Positions 45,311 through 55,872 of a stretch of DNA of 64,000 bases are shown here, piece by piece. Under the pieces are notes generated by a model. That model had not been told where the DNA came from, did not search any database, and saw only the letters and a list, made by a program, of their open reading frames with translations. The translations under genes were made by a program, and so were the position numbers. Numbering within the stretch: the stretch's first letter is position 1; each line of letters starts with the position of its first letter. This DNA is from Chroogloeocystis siderophila 5.2 s.c.1 (GTDB lineage: Bacteria; Cyanobacteriota; Cyanobacteriia; Cyanobacteriales; Chroococcidiopsidaceae). The stretch spans positions 186,001-250,000 of the forward strand of contig NZ_MRCC01000007.1 of NCBI RefSeq assembly GCF_001904655.1, given 5' to 3'.

Positions 45311-45713
45311 TGCAAATAAATCGACTTGACCTTACCACTCTAGACAAAAACTGCTATCTACTACATCTATCTAGATATTTAGACTTAGTGCGATCGCTCA
45401 ACATTGTTTTACCTCAAAGTTGCTACAAACAAATAGCCGAGCAGCGATGCAGAGGGAAATTGTGATTTATCTTAAGGAGGCAGGAGGTTTTTATGAATCT
45501 CCTTAAATGAATTTAGTTTAGGGGATTTAATAAGGATATTGTATTTTTTTTGCGCTATGCGTCTCAAAAGACATCTTTTTTTCATAAATAAATTTAGGGA
45601 TTTTTGACCCTTTTGGCAGAGGAAAAATAAAGTCTTTCCTTCTACCTCCTGCCCTCTGCTTTTCTTCGGTAACTATATAAAATGATTTCTATTTTAAATC
45701 AACGTTTTATTCT
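45311..45713. other. Leader region of the decarboxylase gene
   Basis: A 403-bp gap. TTAAGGAG (45472-45479) is inverted by CTCCTTAA (45499-45506) around GGAGGCAGGAGG and ATG 45493, so a strong ribosome site of a five-codon frame is sequestered. GGCAGGAGGT (45479-45488) is also inverted by ACCTCCTGCC (45644-45653). This could be a regulatory leader of the downstream gene, but no known riboswitch was seen. Confidence 0.3.
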
Positions 45714-47216
45714 ATGCATTTTCCTGAGCAACACCAAAGAAATTTACCAATATTAGATGCTTTACGCGAATGTGCTAACAAAAACCATACAGCTTTCTAC
45801 ACGCCAGGACACAAACGAGGACAAGGTATTTCCTCGCAATTAGCTAGTGATTTGAGTTCAAGTCCATTTAAATTTGATCTACCAGAACTTCCCGAATTAG
45901 ATAATTTGTTTGCGCCTGAAGGTGTGATTCAAGAAGCCCAACACTTAGCAGCAGATGCTTTCGGTGCGGAACAAACTTGGTTTTTAGTTAACGGTTCCAC
46001 TTGTGGAGTCGAAGCCGCAATTTTAGCAACTTGTCGTGCTGGAGATAAAATTATCCTGCCGCGTAACGCCCACTCCTCTTGTATCGCAGGCTTAATCCTT
46101 TCTGGTGCAGTTCCTGTTTTTTTGAATCCAGAATATGACGCAGAACTCGATATCGCACATAGTGTGACTTTAGAAGGTGTAGCAACCGCGCTGAAACAGC
46201 ATCCCGATGCGAAAGCGGTAATGATCGTTTACCCGACGTATTACGGTGCGTGTGGCGATATTAGGGCGATCGCATCTCTTACTCATAAGCACAACATTCC
46301 TTTACTAGTAGACGAAGCCCACGGCGCACATTTTGCCTTTCATCCCGATTTACCTATATCTGCATTGGCAGCGGGCGCAGATTTAACGGTGCAATCAACG
46401 CACAAAGTTCTTGGAGCGATGACGCAAGCTTCGATGCTTCATGTCCAAAGTAATAAGGTAGATCGCGATCGCATTAGTAAATCCTTGCAACTGTTGCAAT
46501 CGACAAGTCCTAGTTATTTACTTCTTGCTTCGCTCGATGCCGCACGACAACAAATGGCATTGCATGGAAAATACCTGATGTCACGCACCTTACAGCTTGC
46601 CGCCGCAGCACGAACCCAAATTCATCAAATTTCTGGGTTATCGGTTTTAGAATGCAAATCTACTCCAGGTTTTTGCACTCTCGATCCGACGCGGTTGACG
46701 GTAACAGTTTCAGGGTTAGGCTTAACAGGTTTTGAGGCGGATGAAATCTTACACCAAGAACTCGGCATTACAGCAGAGTTGGCATCATTGCAACATCTCA
46801 CATTTATTATTTCACTGGGCAACACGCAAGCAGATATCGAAAAGTTAGTATCAGCCTTCAAATTGGTATCTCAAAGATATCAAAAAGAAAACTTGACTTA
46901 TAAAAAGCCTTTATGGGAGAATCTGTTTTGTAAAATGGAATATTATATACAAATTTCGCCGCGCCAAGCATATTTTGCGGTAAGTGAGAGTGTACCGATA
47001 GCTCAAGCAAGCGATCGCATTTGTGCAGAATTAATTTGTCCTTACCCGCCAGGAATTCCGGTTTTGATGCCTGGGGAACTTATCACTTCACAGGCTTTAG
47101 ACTACCTTCAGCAGATTCAGGCACAAGGAGGCTTTATTAGTGGTTGTGCTGATAAGACTTTAAATACATTAAGGGTTGTGAGATCATCAGATCTGGCACC
47201 AAGCCTTAGCGAATAA
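45714..47216 (+). CDS. Orn/Lys/Arg decarboxylase-family PLP enzyme
   Basis: A 500-residue fold-type I PLP enzyme: AFYTPGHKRGQG, WFLVNGSTCGVEAAILATC, VDEAHGAHFAFHPDLP and the Schiff-base lysine in VQSTHKVLGAMTQASMLH. C-terminal part with SGCADKTLNTLRVV. This shorter form is common in cyanobacteria (annotated as arginine or lysine decarboxylase) and would make polyamine precursors; the exact substrate is not decided. Separate from the stress island starting 190 bp downstream. Confidence 0.88.
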   Translation: MHFPEQHQRNLPILDALRECANKNHTAFYTPGHKRGQGISSQLASDLSSSPFKFDLPELPELDNLFAPEGVIQEAQHLAADAFGAEQTWFLVNGSTCGVEAAILATCRAGDKIILPRNAHSSCIAGLILSGAVPVFLNPEYDAELDIAHSVTLEGVATALKQHPDAKAVMIVYPTYYGACGDIRAIASLTHKHNIPLLVDEAHGAHFAFHPDLPISALAAGADLTVQSTHKVLGAMTQASMLHVQSNKVDRDRISKSLQLLQSTSPSYLLLASLDAARQQMALHGKYLMSRTLQLAAAARTQIHQISGLSVLECKSTPGFCTLDPTRLTVTVSGLGLTGFEADEILHQELGITAELASLQHLTFIISLGNTQADIEKLVSAFKLVSQRYQKENLTYKKPLWENLFCKMEYYIQISPRQAYFAVSESVPIAQASDRICAELICPYPPGIPVLMPGELITSQALDYLQQIQAQGGFISGCADKTLNTLRVVRSSDLAPSLSE

Positions 47217-47406
47217 AATTCGCGGCTACACGAACGAAGTCTGTCTGCGCAGACTAAATCTTGAATAAACTCCAGTTTTCTGACAATGGTTTCTCGGTGA
47301 AACCAGGATTGCCAGCATTGCCTGAATGAATTCGTGTCATGATCATCCTCTGAATGCATTCATTAGATACGCCAATTTCTTCCTGCTATCGCCCTCGTTC
47401 ATATGC

Positions 47407-48561
47407 TTACCATCGCAACAAACCGGCAATTCCATCAAAGTCTTGCTTAAGCAACTGTTCTGTTTCTTCAGATACAAATTCTAAGCGTGTACCATAGTCG
47501 ATAGCAACTTCAGGCAAAACATCTTTTAACTTAACTTCAAAGATGGATTCGTCTGGAAATAAAGCGTTCCCTTCTATTGGAGTGAGTGATAGCCATCCAT
47601 TTGAACATTGCCAAAGCGTTCCATTAAGTTGCCAGGGAAGAATAATGGCGTATAACTGCCCCATTTGCAAGGACTCCAAAACTTTTTCCATTCCCCATAT
47701 CCCTGCTTCTCGCACGCGAGCAAGGAGAGCAAATTCAGACTGCCGCTCAATATCTCTGATAACTGGCGTGACCTTATTTAAAATCTCAGACAAGTTTACA
47801 TCTGCTTGGGGGGGACAAGGAATACAGCGGACAACTTTGTCACGTAGTACCTTTGGCAAGATCTCCCTAAAAAAATGCGTTGTTTCATTTGTGCCAGCTA
47901 GTATTAGCCGATCAAGGCTGCGCTCCCGAACTTGCTGGTTAATATGCTGAATTAGTTGTTTGTAAAGTCGATATGTCCAACCCTCTAATCGTCTCGCAAA
48001 TCGATCAAAATCTGCACCACCTCGTGAAGCTCCTTTACCAGGATAGTAGCGATCAACACTGTCTAGAGAAAGCTGCCGCCACTGCTCAGAATTAATATCA
48101 ACAAACGCACGATCAATTTCTTCTATTTCATTTAAATAGATCTCAAAAAAACGCCACTTTTTCTGATCTAGAAATACAACACCTGTACGTTCATATTCAT
48201 CTAGGGCATATAAAAGCGGAGTAACATACGGTTTACCCCAACGAGCTTCGACTTGGCCGTGAGCTAAATCAACTATTGGCAGATCAACCTGCAAATCAAT
48301 CCTTTCTATGAGTTGATCATTCGCAAACATAATTAGCGTTCGTGCCTTCGGGCGTTCTTGTTCTAGGAGGTTAAAAACTTTTTGTTTGAGTTCATCTGAC
48401 AGTTCTGTAAACTCCTTCAAGCTATTTTTGACTCGTAATAGCCATGCTTTGCGGCTATTTTCTGGTTTAGCAGGATTAATGTCTGTATAAATAGACAAAG
48501 TGGGAGTTTCCAGCTCACTGATGAAACTCGTTAAATCACTTACTTGTTGTTGACTGAGCAT
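47407..48561 (-). CDS. eRF1-like (baeRF/VLRF1-type) protein
   Basis: A 384-residue protein with a pattern of bacterial eRF1-related domains: TPTLSIYTDINPAKPENSRKA at the start, RTGVVFLDQKKWRFFEIYLNEIEE, SLDRLILAGTNETTHFFREI, and SNGWLSLTPIEGNALFPDES. The catalytic GGQ is not apparent; SRGGADFDRFARR might sit there. Bacterial members are linked to ribosome rescue or stress. It is the leftmost minus-strand gene of the proteostasis island and shares its orientation. Confidence 0.65.
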   Translation of the reverse strand: MLSQQQVSDLTSFISELETPTLSIYTDINPAKPENSRKAWLLRVKNSLKEFTELSDELKQKVFNLLEQERPKARTLIMFANDQLIERIDLQVDLPIVDLAHGQVEARWGKPYVTPLLYALDEYERTGVVFLDQKKWRFFEIYLNEIEEIDRAFVDINSEQWRQLSLDSVDRYYPGKGASRGGADFDRFARRLEGWTYRLYKQLIQHINQQVRERSLDRLILAGTNETTHFFREILPKVLRDKVVRCIPCPPQADVNLSEILNKVTPVIRDIERQSEFALLARVREAGIWGMEKVLESLQMGQLYAIILPWQLNGTLWQCSNGWLSLTPIEGNALFPDESIFEVKLKDVLPEVAIDYGTRLEFVSEETEQLLKQDFDGIAGLLRW

Positions 48562-48626
48562 AAATCTTTCCTTTATCTAGAGAGCAAGTCTGAATTATTA
48601 AATTTTGTCCCAAATTAAAAAGGTTG

Positions 48627-48860
48627 TTAACGTATGACAGACTGCCATATCCAGATCAGTAAACTCAAGACAATGCTTAGCAAAATAGACGTTGCCAAGG
48701 GAAAATAAAAGGTAATGTGTTCATTTTGGATCAGGATATCTCCTGGCAAACGACCGATTGGAAAATGCTTAAACGTTCCACTGCTCAGCCAGAGCAAGCC
48801 TCCCAACAACAAAACGCCTGCCCCGACGGCCACTAATGTTTTGCCAATTTCTGCAATCAT
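48627..48860 (-). CDS. DUF2905 membrane protein
   Basis: About 77 residues from ATG 48860 (an in-frame ATG at 48872 is possible). Two helices flank the DUF2905 core FKHFPIGRLPGDI (GKTLVAVGAGVLLLGGLLWL and FYFPLATSILLSIVLSLLIWI). Function unknown; often present near stress genes. Lies between the eRF1-like protein and the coiled-coil gene. Confidence 0.85.
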   Translation of the reverse strand: MIAEIGKTLVAVGAGVLLLGGLLWLSSGTFKHFPIGRLPGDILIQNEHITFYFPLATSILLSIVLSLLIWIWQSVIR

Positions 48861-48943
48861 GCCACTACCCATCCTCTCAGCGAGAGAATCTAAAATAACT
48901 TAATCAGTGCTTGAGAGAGTAATTGAGTTAGTAATAAAGGAAA

Positions 48944-49354
48944 TCAAGAATCCGAATGATGAGTGTCAGACTCCGCCTGAGTGAGAACCGCCCATGCAGT
49001 TTTGGCGGCTTCGGACAGGCGATCGCCCAAATGTTGAATTTCATCAGCAATAGACTGCCAATTTTTCTGTGCTTCTTGCTGAATCAACTGCACTGATTGT
49101 TCAAGGCGATCCGGATCAATCAATTTCGTTTCTTCAATGGCTTCTCTGGCACGTCGCACAGCCGCTAAATAGGCTTCACGAGTCAATTCTTGAGCAGCTT
49201 GAATTTCAGACTGAGCGCGTTTTTTGATCGCTTCGATCAAAGCCTTGGTTTCTTGCTTGATGTCCGCATTTTGTCCTGCCATTTCTTGTTCAACCAGAGC
49301 ATCGGTTTCTGGGCTAATAGTCATGGAAGTGGATGATTCCAGATTGTTCGTCAT
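48944..49354 (-). CDS. Helical coiled-coil hypothetical protein
   Basis: A 136-residue acidic helical protein (ALIEAIKKRAQSEIQAAQEL, AYLAAVRRAREAIEE, LEQSVQLIQQEAQKNWQSIA). It has a clear Shine-Dalgarno, GGAGGAATCCGATC before ATG. It resembles short apolipoprotein/gas-vesicle-like coiled coils but no family could be assigned. It sits 54 bp after clpB, likely in its operon. Confidence 0.65.
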   Translation of the reverse strand: MTNNLESSTSMTISPETDALVEQEMAGQNADIKQETKALIEAIKKRAQSEIQAAQELTREAYLAAVRRAREAIEETKLIDPDRLEQSVQLIQQEAQKNWQSIADEIQHLGDRLSEAAKTAWAVLTQAESDTHHSDS

Positions 49355-49407
49355 GATCGGATTCCTCCTGGGGTTGTATGAAATTGAGTATACTGGTGTA
49401 GATAATG

Positions 49408-52032
49408 CTATGAAGCACTGAGGAGTTCAGGGGACAAACGCTTAAAGACCAGTCGTTCATTTTCCATACCAACGTAAATGGTGTCGCCTTCGTGGAATTC
49501 TCCGCGCAAAATTGCCTTAGCAATGGGCGTTTCCAGTTCCCGTTGAATGGCTCGCTTCAGTGGACGTGCTCCATAAACCGGATCGTAGCCAACCTGAGCC
49601 AACCAGTCGAGGGCTTCATCAGAAAGTTTCAAAGCCAGTTTGCGTTCAATGAGTCGTTGTTCTAGGCGCTGAACTTGCAGTTTTACAATTTCGCGCAACT
49701 GCTCCGGTCGCAGGCTGTGGAAGATAATAATTTCGTCAATCCGGTTAAGAAATTCTGGACGGAAACTGGCTCGCATCGATTCCATCACGCGATCGCGCAT
49801 TTCTTCATACTTACTATCATCACCCGCCAGATCCAAAATGTATTGTGAGCCAATATTGCTGGTCATGATCACGACCGTATTTTTGAAATCAACTGTCCGT
49901 CCTTGGGCATCGGTCAGACGACCATCATCCAGAATTTGTAGCATGACGTTAAATACATCAGGATGGGCTTTCTCAATCTCATCGAAGAGAATCACCGCGT
50001 AGGGACGACGACGAATGGCTTCGGTAAGTTGTCCACCTTCGTCATACCCCACATAACCCGGAGGCGCACCAATCAACCGAGAAACCGTATGTTTCTCCAT
50101 GTACTCGGACATATCGATCCGCACCATCGCCTCTTCCGTATCAAACAAATAGGCTGCTAGAGCCTTTGCTAACTCTGTTTTACCCACCCCAGTTGGCCCC
50201 AAGAAGATGAAGCTGGCAATCGGGCGATTGGGATCGGCAAGTCCGGCACGGGAACGCTGAATCGCGTCGGCAACGGCGGTGACAGCTTCCTCCTGCCCAA
50301 TAACGCGCTTGTGTAATTCCTCTTCCAGATGCAGGAGTTTTTGCATCTCGGATTCCACCAGTTTACTTACCGGAATGCCTGTCCATTTGGAAATAATTTC
50401 GGCAATATCCGCTTCGGTGACTTCTTCCCGCAGCATAGATTTGCCGCTGGTTTGAGTTTCCGCTAAACGGGCTTCGGCAGCTTCTAGCTGTCGCTGTAAA
50501 TCGGTGAGCTTACCATACTTCAACTCTGCGGCTCGATTGAGATCATAATCTCGTTCTGCCTGCTGAATTTCAATGTTGACGCGATCAATCTCTTCTTTGA
50601 GTTTTTGGATTTGATCGATGATTTCTTTTTCTGCTTGCCATTGGGCATTCAACGCGGATTGTTGTTCCTTGAGATCCGATAGTTCTTTTTCCAATCGTTC
50701 TAAACGTTCCTTAGAAGCACTATCGGTTTCCTTCTGCAAGGATAATCGCTCCATTTCTAGCTGCAAAATCTTGCGATCAATTTCGTCCAGTTCTTCTGGT
50801 TTTGAGGTGATTTCCATCTTCAGCTTGGCAGCCGCTTCATCGACCAAATCAATGGCTTTATCAGGCAGAAAGCGATCGCTAATGTAGCGAGTAGACAGCA
50901 CCGCAGCAGCAACCAGAGCACTATCAGAAATTTTTACGCCATGATGCACTTCATAGCGTTCTTTCAGTCCCCGCAGAATGGAAATAGTATCTTCAATGCT
51001 GGGTTGATCAACATAGACTTGCTGGAAGCGCCGCTCTAATGCTGCATCTTTTTCAATGTATTTGCGATATTCATCTAGCGTCGTTGCACCAATGCAGCGT
51101 AGTTCACCCCGTGCCAGTAGAGGCTTGAGCAAATTCCCTGCATCCATTGCCCCTTGGGTGGCACCAGCCCCAACGACAGTGTGAATTTCGTCAATAAAGA
51201 GAATGATATTTCCCTGTGCTTCCTGGACTTCTTTAAGCACAGCTTTCAGTCGTTCTTCAAACTCTCCTCGGTACTTGGCTCCTGCAATTAAAGCACCCAT
51301 ATCCAGAGCGATCAAGGTGCGATCGCGCAACGATTCCGGCACATCGCCGCTAATAATTCGCTGCGCCAGTCCTTCCACAATGGCTGTTTTACCCACACCC
51401 GGTTCACCAATCAGCACAGGATTATTCTTAGTACGGCGAGACAGGATTTGAATTGTGCGACGAATCTCATCATCCCGTCCGATTACCGGATCGAGTTTCC
51501 CTTCTCGTGCCAGTTTAGTTAAATCCCTTCCATATTTTTCTAGGGATTCATACTTGCCTTCCGGATTTTGATCGGTCACTTTTTGACTCCCTCTAATTTG
51601 TTCAATCGTGGTATGCAGTTTTTGTTCGTTTAGCCCCAATGCCTGGAATAACGTTTTACCAAAGCGATCGTCCTTGGCAAACGCCAGCACTAAATGCTCA
51701 ATCGAAATATACTCATCACCAAAGTCTTTACGATACTGTTCTGCCCGATCCAGTAATGTATCCAGGCTGCGCCCCAAATAAACAGAGCCGCTACTGCCAC
51801 CCGATACTTTGGGCTGACGGTTGATAAAGTCATTGGTGCGATCGCGCAACGTCTGAACATTCACCCCAATTTTATTAAAAATAGAACTGGCCAGTCCTTC
51901 CTGTTCCAGAAGACTCCGCATCAAATGTTCACTTTCAATTTGCTGGTGTTGAAATTGTTTGGCGATTTCTGGCGTCCGAACGATCGCTTCCCAGGCTTTT
52001 TCAGTAAATTGATTGGGGTTAGTTGGTTGCAT
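49408..52032 (-). CDS. clpB: ClpB disaggregase
   Basis: An 874-residue Hsp100. The N-domain starts [21 protein letters not shown]1 has GEPGVGKTA and [15 protein letters not shown]. The M-domain coiled coil (about 410-530: [20 protein letters not shown]) marks ClpB rather than ClpA/C. D2 has GPTGVGKTE and [15 protein letters not shown]. Length is normal for ClpB. A strong GGAGG site precedes the start. Extracts proteins from aggregates together with DnaK and CbpA encoded upstream. Probably a second copy, as cyanobacteria usually have one or two. Confidence 0.95.
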   Translation of the reverse strand: MQPTNPNQFTEKAWEAIVRTPEIAKQFQHQQIESEHLMRSLLEQEGLASSIFNKIGVNVQTLRDRTNDFINRQPKVSGGSSGSVYLGRSLDTLLDRAEQYRKDFGDEYISIEHLVLAFAKDDRFGKTLFQALGLNEQKLHTTIEQIRGSQKVTDQNPEGKYESLEKYGRDLTKLAREGKLDPVIGRDDEIRRTIQILSRRTKNNPVLIGEPGVGKTAIVEGLAQRIISGDVPESLRDRTLIALDMGALIAGAKYRGEFEERLKAVLKEVQEAQGNIILFIDEIHTVVGAGATQGAMDAGNLLKPLLARGELRCIGATTLDEYRKYIEKDAALERRFQQVYVDQPSIEDTISILRGLKERYEVHHGVKISDSALVAAAVLSTRYISDRFLPDKAIDLVDEAAAKLKMEITSKPEELDEIDRKILQLEMERLSLQKETDSASKERLERLEKELSDLKEQQSALNAQWQAEKEIIDQIQKLKEEIDRVNIEIQQAERDYDLNRAAELKYGKLTDLQRQLEAAEARLAETQTSGKSMLREEVTEADIAEIISKWTGIPVSKLVESEMQKLLHLEEELHKRVIGQEEAVTAVADAIQRSRAGLADPNRPIASFIFLGPTGVGKTELAKALAAYLFDTEEAMVRIDMSEYMEKHTVSRLIGAPPGYVGYDEGGQLTEAIRRRPYAVILFDEIEKAHPDVFNVMLQILDDGRLTDAQGRTVDFKNTVVIMTSNIGSQYILDLAGDDSKYEEMRDRVMESMRASFRPEFLNRIDEIIIFHSLRPEQLREIVKLQVQRLEQRLIERKLALKLSDEALDWLAQVGYDPVYGARPLKRAIQRELETPIAKAILRGEFHEGDTIYVGMENERLVFKRLSPELLSAS

Positions 52033-52077
52033 ATTTGAATCCTCCAGACGGTGACAGAATCCTACCTACAAGCCTTC

Positions 52078-52374
52078 TTAGCCTTTCGTAACAGCTTCAT
52101 CCGATTGTCGCAGCCCTTGCAAATACTGTTGTCCTTTAGTTGTGATTTTGCCGCGGATGAAGTGAATTGGTTCAGGCACGATTGCAAAGGCGGCGTAGGC
52201 TCCTGGGGTAAATTCTCCAGTGATCAAGCCTTTTTCATTCAGGTAATCCAGGTGGAACACCAAGTCATATTCATCTCCGAACAAATGGGAAATGTCTTTT
52301 TCCTCAAACCCAGCTTCTCCCTTTTCAGCTGCTATTTCTAATATTTGTTGAAGAATGTTGCGACTTAGTTTCAT
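52078..52374 (-). CDS. Winged-helix hypothetical protein (DUF2513-like)
   Basis: A 98-residue protein: MKLSRNILQQILEIAAEK, DLVFHLDYLNEKGLITGEF, IRGKITTKGQQYLQGLRQ. The helix-helix-wing pattern resembles DUF2513/YjcQ-like winged helices, common in phages and islands. Could regulate the operon. It lies between cbpM and clpB in the same orientation. Confidence 0.6.
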   Translation of the reverse strand: MKLSRNILQQILEIAAEKGEAGFEEKDISHLFGDEYDLVFHLDYLNEKGLITGEFTPGAYAAFAIVPEPIHFIRGKITTKGQQYLQGLRQSDEAVTKG

Positions 52375-52439
52375 GGTTCAATTCGTTAATTCAAGTCAGT
52401 GTTTTGATGTTTAACAACCAGCCCACTAGTTACTAGTTT

Positions 52440-52742
52440 TCAACTCTGTTGATAAGCACGCAGTTGTGCCTTAAGTTGTGCAATTTCGGCTGCCATGTCT
52501 AGCACCATCGCAGCACCTACTAAATTCAGTCCCAAATCGCGGCGCAGGCGTTGAATCTGCACTATACGAACGAGATCCTGGCGGCGCAGCATGGTGCCTG
52601 TCGGTTCCACCAGACCTAAGGTCACAAATTGCTCAAGCAGCGACACTGAAGTTTGGGTAAAGTAAGCGGCTTGCTCAAAGCTGTAGAGGCGATCGCCCGC
52701 ATTAGACCAAACCACTCGTGAAAGCCCCATACTAGTAGTCAT
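52440..52742 (-). CDS. cbpM: Chaperone modulator CbpM
   Basis: A 100-residue MerR-like helical protein: [62 protein letters not shown]. This matches CbpM, which inhibits the DnaJ-like CbpA. It overlaps cbpA by ATGA at 52739-52742, the same order as in E. coli cbpAM. Confidence 0.9.
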   Translation of the reverse strand: MTTSMGLSRVVWSNAGDRLYSFEQAAYFTQTSVSLLEQFVTLGLVEPTGTMLRRQDLVRIVQIQRLRRDLGLNLVGAAMVLDMAAEIAQLKAQLRAYQQS

Positions 52743-53734
52743 AGATGCACCTCCGCGATCGCCCGTCGAGGGTTAAAACTGCTAACCTGCTGCAACTTTT
52801 CATAGCATTCTCTTTCCTGCACGCTCAGTTCCTTCGGGGTGACAATCTTCAGCCGTACCAACAAATCCGTCCGGTTGCCTTTCGAATCACGCCAGCCTTT
52901 GTCGCGTAGTCTCAATGTTTGTCCCGAATCGACTCCGGAGGGAAGGGTCATGGTCACCTTGCCGTCGGGCGTTGGCACTTCGATTTGGGCACCGAGTACG
53001 GCTTCTACGGGACTGATCGGGATTTCACAAATTAAATTATTTCCTTCAAATCTGTAGAAAGAATGAGGCAGTAACTCAATGGTGAGATACAAATCTCCCC
53101 GCTGCTGACTGAAGGGACTGATTTGGCCCTTGCCCTTTACCCGAATGCGGCTACCTGACTTTACCCCAGCTGGAATGCGAACGGTAACAGTTTCATCCCC
53201 GATTTGTAACCGTTTTTGGGTGCCGTGAAAGGCTTCAGAAAAGGTGAGGGCGATCGCGGCTTCGGTATCCTGAGCGGGCATTTCGGTGAAGCGACTAAAG
53301 GGGTCGTCACCAAAGTCAGTATAGTTGCCAAAGCCCTGGGGTCTTGTCGTTGTCCGGTGCGTGTAGACTCGCCGAGCAGTACCCCCGCCGCGCCCGAAGC
53401 GTCCCAGCAATTCGTTGATGAAATCATCAAAACTGCCATATTGCCCGAAGTCCATGCCCTCGAAGCCAGCCCCACCAGTCGGCGGTGCCCCCGCAGCAGC
53501 TTGCTTCCAATATTGCCCAAACTGGTCGTATTTCTGTCGCTTTTCTGGATCAGAAAGCACTTCGTGGGCTTCGTTGATCTCTTTGAAGCGAGCTTCTGCC
53601 TCTTGATCACCAGGATTTAAGTCTGGGTGATACTTGCGTGCCAGTTTACGATAGGCTTTCTTGATTTCCTCTGGCGTTGCGGTTTTACTGACTCCCAGGA
53701 TGTTGTAATAGTCTTTGAAATCAGTGGTAGCCAT
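52739..53734 (-). CDS. cbpA: DnaJ-like co-chaperone CbpA
   Basis: A 331-residue type B J-protein: J-domain 7-72 with HPD at 36-38 ([14 protein letters not shown]), Gly/Phe-rich linker (GRFGRGGG), two C-terminal beta domains ([38 protein letters not shown]), no zinc finger. Partners DnaK; inhibited by the overlapping CbpM. It starts with GAGGTATCC before ATG. Confidence 0.94.
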   Translation of the reverse strand: MATTDFKDYYNILGVSKTATPEEIKKAYRKLARKYHPDLNPGDQEAEARFKEINEAHEVLSDPEKRQKYDQFGQYWKQAAAGAPPTGGAGFEGMDFGQYGSFDDFINELLGRFGRGGGTARRVYTHRTTTRPQGFGNYTDFGDDPFSRFTEMPAQDTEAAIALTFSEAFHGTQKRLQIGDETVTVRIPAGVKSGSRIRVKGKGQISPFSQQRGDLYLTIELLPHSFYRFEGNNLICEIPISPVEAVLGAQIEVPTPDGKVTMTLPSGVDSGQTLRLRDKGWRDSKGNRTDLLVRLKIVTPKELSVQERECYEKLQQVSSFNPRRAIAEVHL

Positions 53735-53878
53735 GGATACCTCTCAAGACGGAGTTTCCGATAAAGCTAGGAAAAATAAAGGAGGTTGACCAGAATGGGC
53801 ACATATTAGACTCGCTAAGCTGGTTAGGGTCAAAAGTTCAGAATCGAATCTTTGCGAGCTTATTTTTAAACACGCTTT

Positions 53879-54826
53879 TTAGGCAGCCTGCTTAACCTCA
53901 GAAACTCGATTAAAGAAGCTAGAGAACTTGTCTTGTAGTTTAGCGAAGGCGCTGGCAGTTTTCTCGTTTGCTCGCAATTGTCGCTGGATATCTTTAATGG
54001 CTTGATCCAGTTCAGCGTAGTCGGGATCGCGCCGGGCGTATCCCAATTCTTTTGCCAGTTGTAGATAATTCCGTGCGTCTTCTAAGAGTCGCCCAGCATC
54101 ACTTCGATCAAGATCGGCAACAGCAACAGCACCAAGGAGTTTTGTGTGAGCCTCAATCAATGGAATCGGTCGTGCTTGTTCAGTGATCACTAAGGTAGAA
54201 AGTGTCTTTTGCAAAACCTCTTTTGCCGCTTCTGCTTGTTTCTCGTTTAGCAATCGCGCTGCCTGTTTCATGGCATCTGGATAAGTGGCGAGAGGTAGGT
54301 TGAACGTTACGGTGCGAATTTCACTCATCAAATTGTTGAGTAGTTCTCGCGCAGCTGGGAAATCTTCAGCATTAATGGCACTTTTAATTTGATTCCGAAG
54401 ACGTTGAACGGTATCTAAGTCCAGTGGTGCGACATCAATCACAGCGACTTGAGTGAATGCTGGCACCAACCCTAACTCAGGGTAGCGGGCTAAAAGTATA
54501 TCTAGCTTGCCCGTTGCCCGCTCTAGAGCTTGTAATGCATCTTGAGTTTTGCCCTCAGCAATTGCCGCGATCGCCTTGCGTGTTTCTTCTATGGCAGCGA
54601 TCGCTTCTTGATCTAGACGGCTCTCAGCCTCATCCAGTGCTGCCTGTTTTTCCTTTTCAATTTCTTGCTGAAGGCTGGAATCAGGTTGATTGATGCTCTC
54701 AAGATTGGACGTATTAGAGATAGCAGCCGCACTCGCCATCCAAGTGGGAGTGATGAGTAATAGCCAGAAAACTAAAAAACCTACCACCAAAGTCTGCAAC
54801 TTCTTCAGGACATTAAGTTGATTCAT
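53879..54826 (-). CDS. YfdX-family protein, exported
   Basis: A 315-residue protein with an N-terminal signal or anchor (LQTLVVGFLVFWLLLITPTW, then ASAAAIS). The YfdX core follows: AIAAIEETRKAIAAIAEGKT, ALERATGKLDILLARYPELG, FNLPLATYPDAMKQAARLL, TLSTLVITEQARPIPLIEAH. YfdX proteins are part of heat-resistance loci in Proteobacteria, with chaperone-like activity proposed. Paralogue of the adjacent gene at 54883, about 45% alike by eye. Confidence 0.88.
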   Translation of the reverse strand: MNQLNVLKKLQTLVVGFLVFWLLLITPTWMASAAAISNTSNLESINQPDSSLQQEIEKEKQAALDEAESRLDQEAIAAIEETRKAIAAIAEGKTQDALQALERATGKLDILLARYPELGLVPAFTQVAVIDVAPLDLDTVQRLRNQIKSAINAEDFPAARELLNNLMSEIRTVTFNLPLATYPDAMKQAARLLNEKQAEAAKEVLQKTLSTLVITEQARPIPLIEAHTKLLGAVAVADLDRSDAGRLLEDARNYLQLAKELGYARRDPDYAELDQAIKDIQRQLRANEKTASAFAKLQDKFSSFFNRVSEVKQAA

Positions 54827-54882
54827 GATTTTTCAACAAAGATACAGGAACGTAGAGGATAAAAAAACTGCTTTCTTCTCTG

Positions 54883-55776
54883 TTAATTAGCTTGAGAATT
54901 TGTGGCTTGTTGACCTTCTTGTACAGACTTGCTGACTTTCTCTGATCGCCGCTTTAGGAAACTGGAGAACTGTTCCCGAAGTTTGGCAAATGGTCCTTCT
55001 GTTGAGTCCTTTGCTCTCACTTGCCGCTCAATATCCTTAATCATCCGCTGCAACTCTTTGTAGTCGGTATTGCTGCTAACATATCCCAATTCTTTTGCCC
55101 GATTGAGTTGGGTGCGACTCTCTTTCAGCAACTTCAAAATTTTATCCTGATCCTGCTCTGTCATGTTCTGCGACTTGTTTTTGGCAAGTGCAGATGCTGC
55201 AACTAAGTTGGCAAGTCCAACGATCAATGGAATTGGTCGAGATTGTTCAGTTACAACCAGAGTTGAGAGTGCCAGTTTCAACTCTGTTCGCGCTTCATCA
55301 ATCTGTCCTCGCTCCAACAATCGGGCTGCCTCTTTCATTGCATCTGGATAGGTTTCTAAAGGCAAATTGACTGTGGTTGTGCGAATCTCGCTCGTCAAGT
55401 TATGCAATAGGGCACGAGCATTGGGAAAATCATCGACATCTGTGGCGACCTTCGCAGCAGCACGAATTTCTGCAATGATGTCAAAGTCCAGCGGAGCCAA
55501 ATCAAGGACTGTGACTTGAGACGAGATTGGGATAAGCGAGAGGTTAGGATACCGTGCCAGCAGAATATCTAGCTTTCCAGTTGCCCGTTCTAGGGCTTGG
55601 ATGGCATCTGGGGTTTTACCCTCATCGATTGCGGTGATGGCATTGCGAGTTTCGGCGATCGCCGCGATTGCTTCCTGATCGACACGCTTTTCAGCTTCAG
55701 TTGTTGCCTCCTGTCTTTCCTTCTCAATCTCCTGATGAGCTTGAACGTCAGACTGAATGATGTTTGCAAGAGTCAT
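54883..55776 (-). CDS. YfdX-family protein, no signal peptide
   Basis: 297 residues from ATG 55776, chosen because AGGAGA lies 8 bp upstream; the in-frame start at 55851 has none. YfdX core: AIAAIAETRNAITAIDEGKT, ALERATGKLDILLARYPNLS, VNLPLETYPDAMKEAARLL, TLVVTEQSRPIPLIVGLANL. From this start no signal peptide is seen, unlike its neighbour, so the pair may serve two compartments. Confidence 0.88.
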   Translation of the reverse strand: MTLANIIQSDVQAHQEIEKERQEATTEAEKRVDQEAIAAIAETRNAITAIDEGKTPDAIQALERATGKLDILLARYPNLSLIPISSQVTVLDLAPLDFDIIAEIRAAAKVATDVDDFPNARALLHNLTSEIRTTTVNLPLETYPDAMKEAARLLERGQIDEARTELKLALSTLVVTEQSRPIPLIVGLANLVAASALAKNKSQNMTEQDQDKILKLLKESRTQLNRAKELGYVSSNTDYKELQRMIKDIERQVRAKDSTEGPFAKLREQFSSFLKRRSEKVSKSVQEGQQATNSQAN

Positions 55777-55872
55777 GAGCAAATCTCCTATTAGTTGTAA
55801 CTTACTTCTTGAAGCGTTCCAGAGTGAGAGGGAGGCAAGTTCTTGCCTCAAATTATCATGAATGATTGCCTC

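Noticed and set aside
47407-48561. Classical release factor activity for the eRF1-like gene
   Set aside because: No GGQ motif seen; only a fold-level relation can be claimed.
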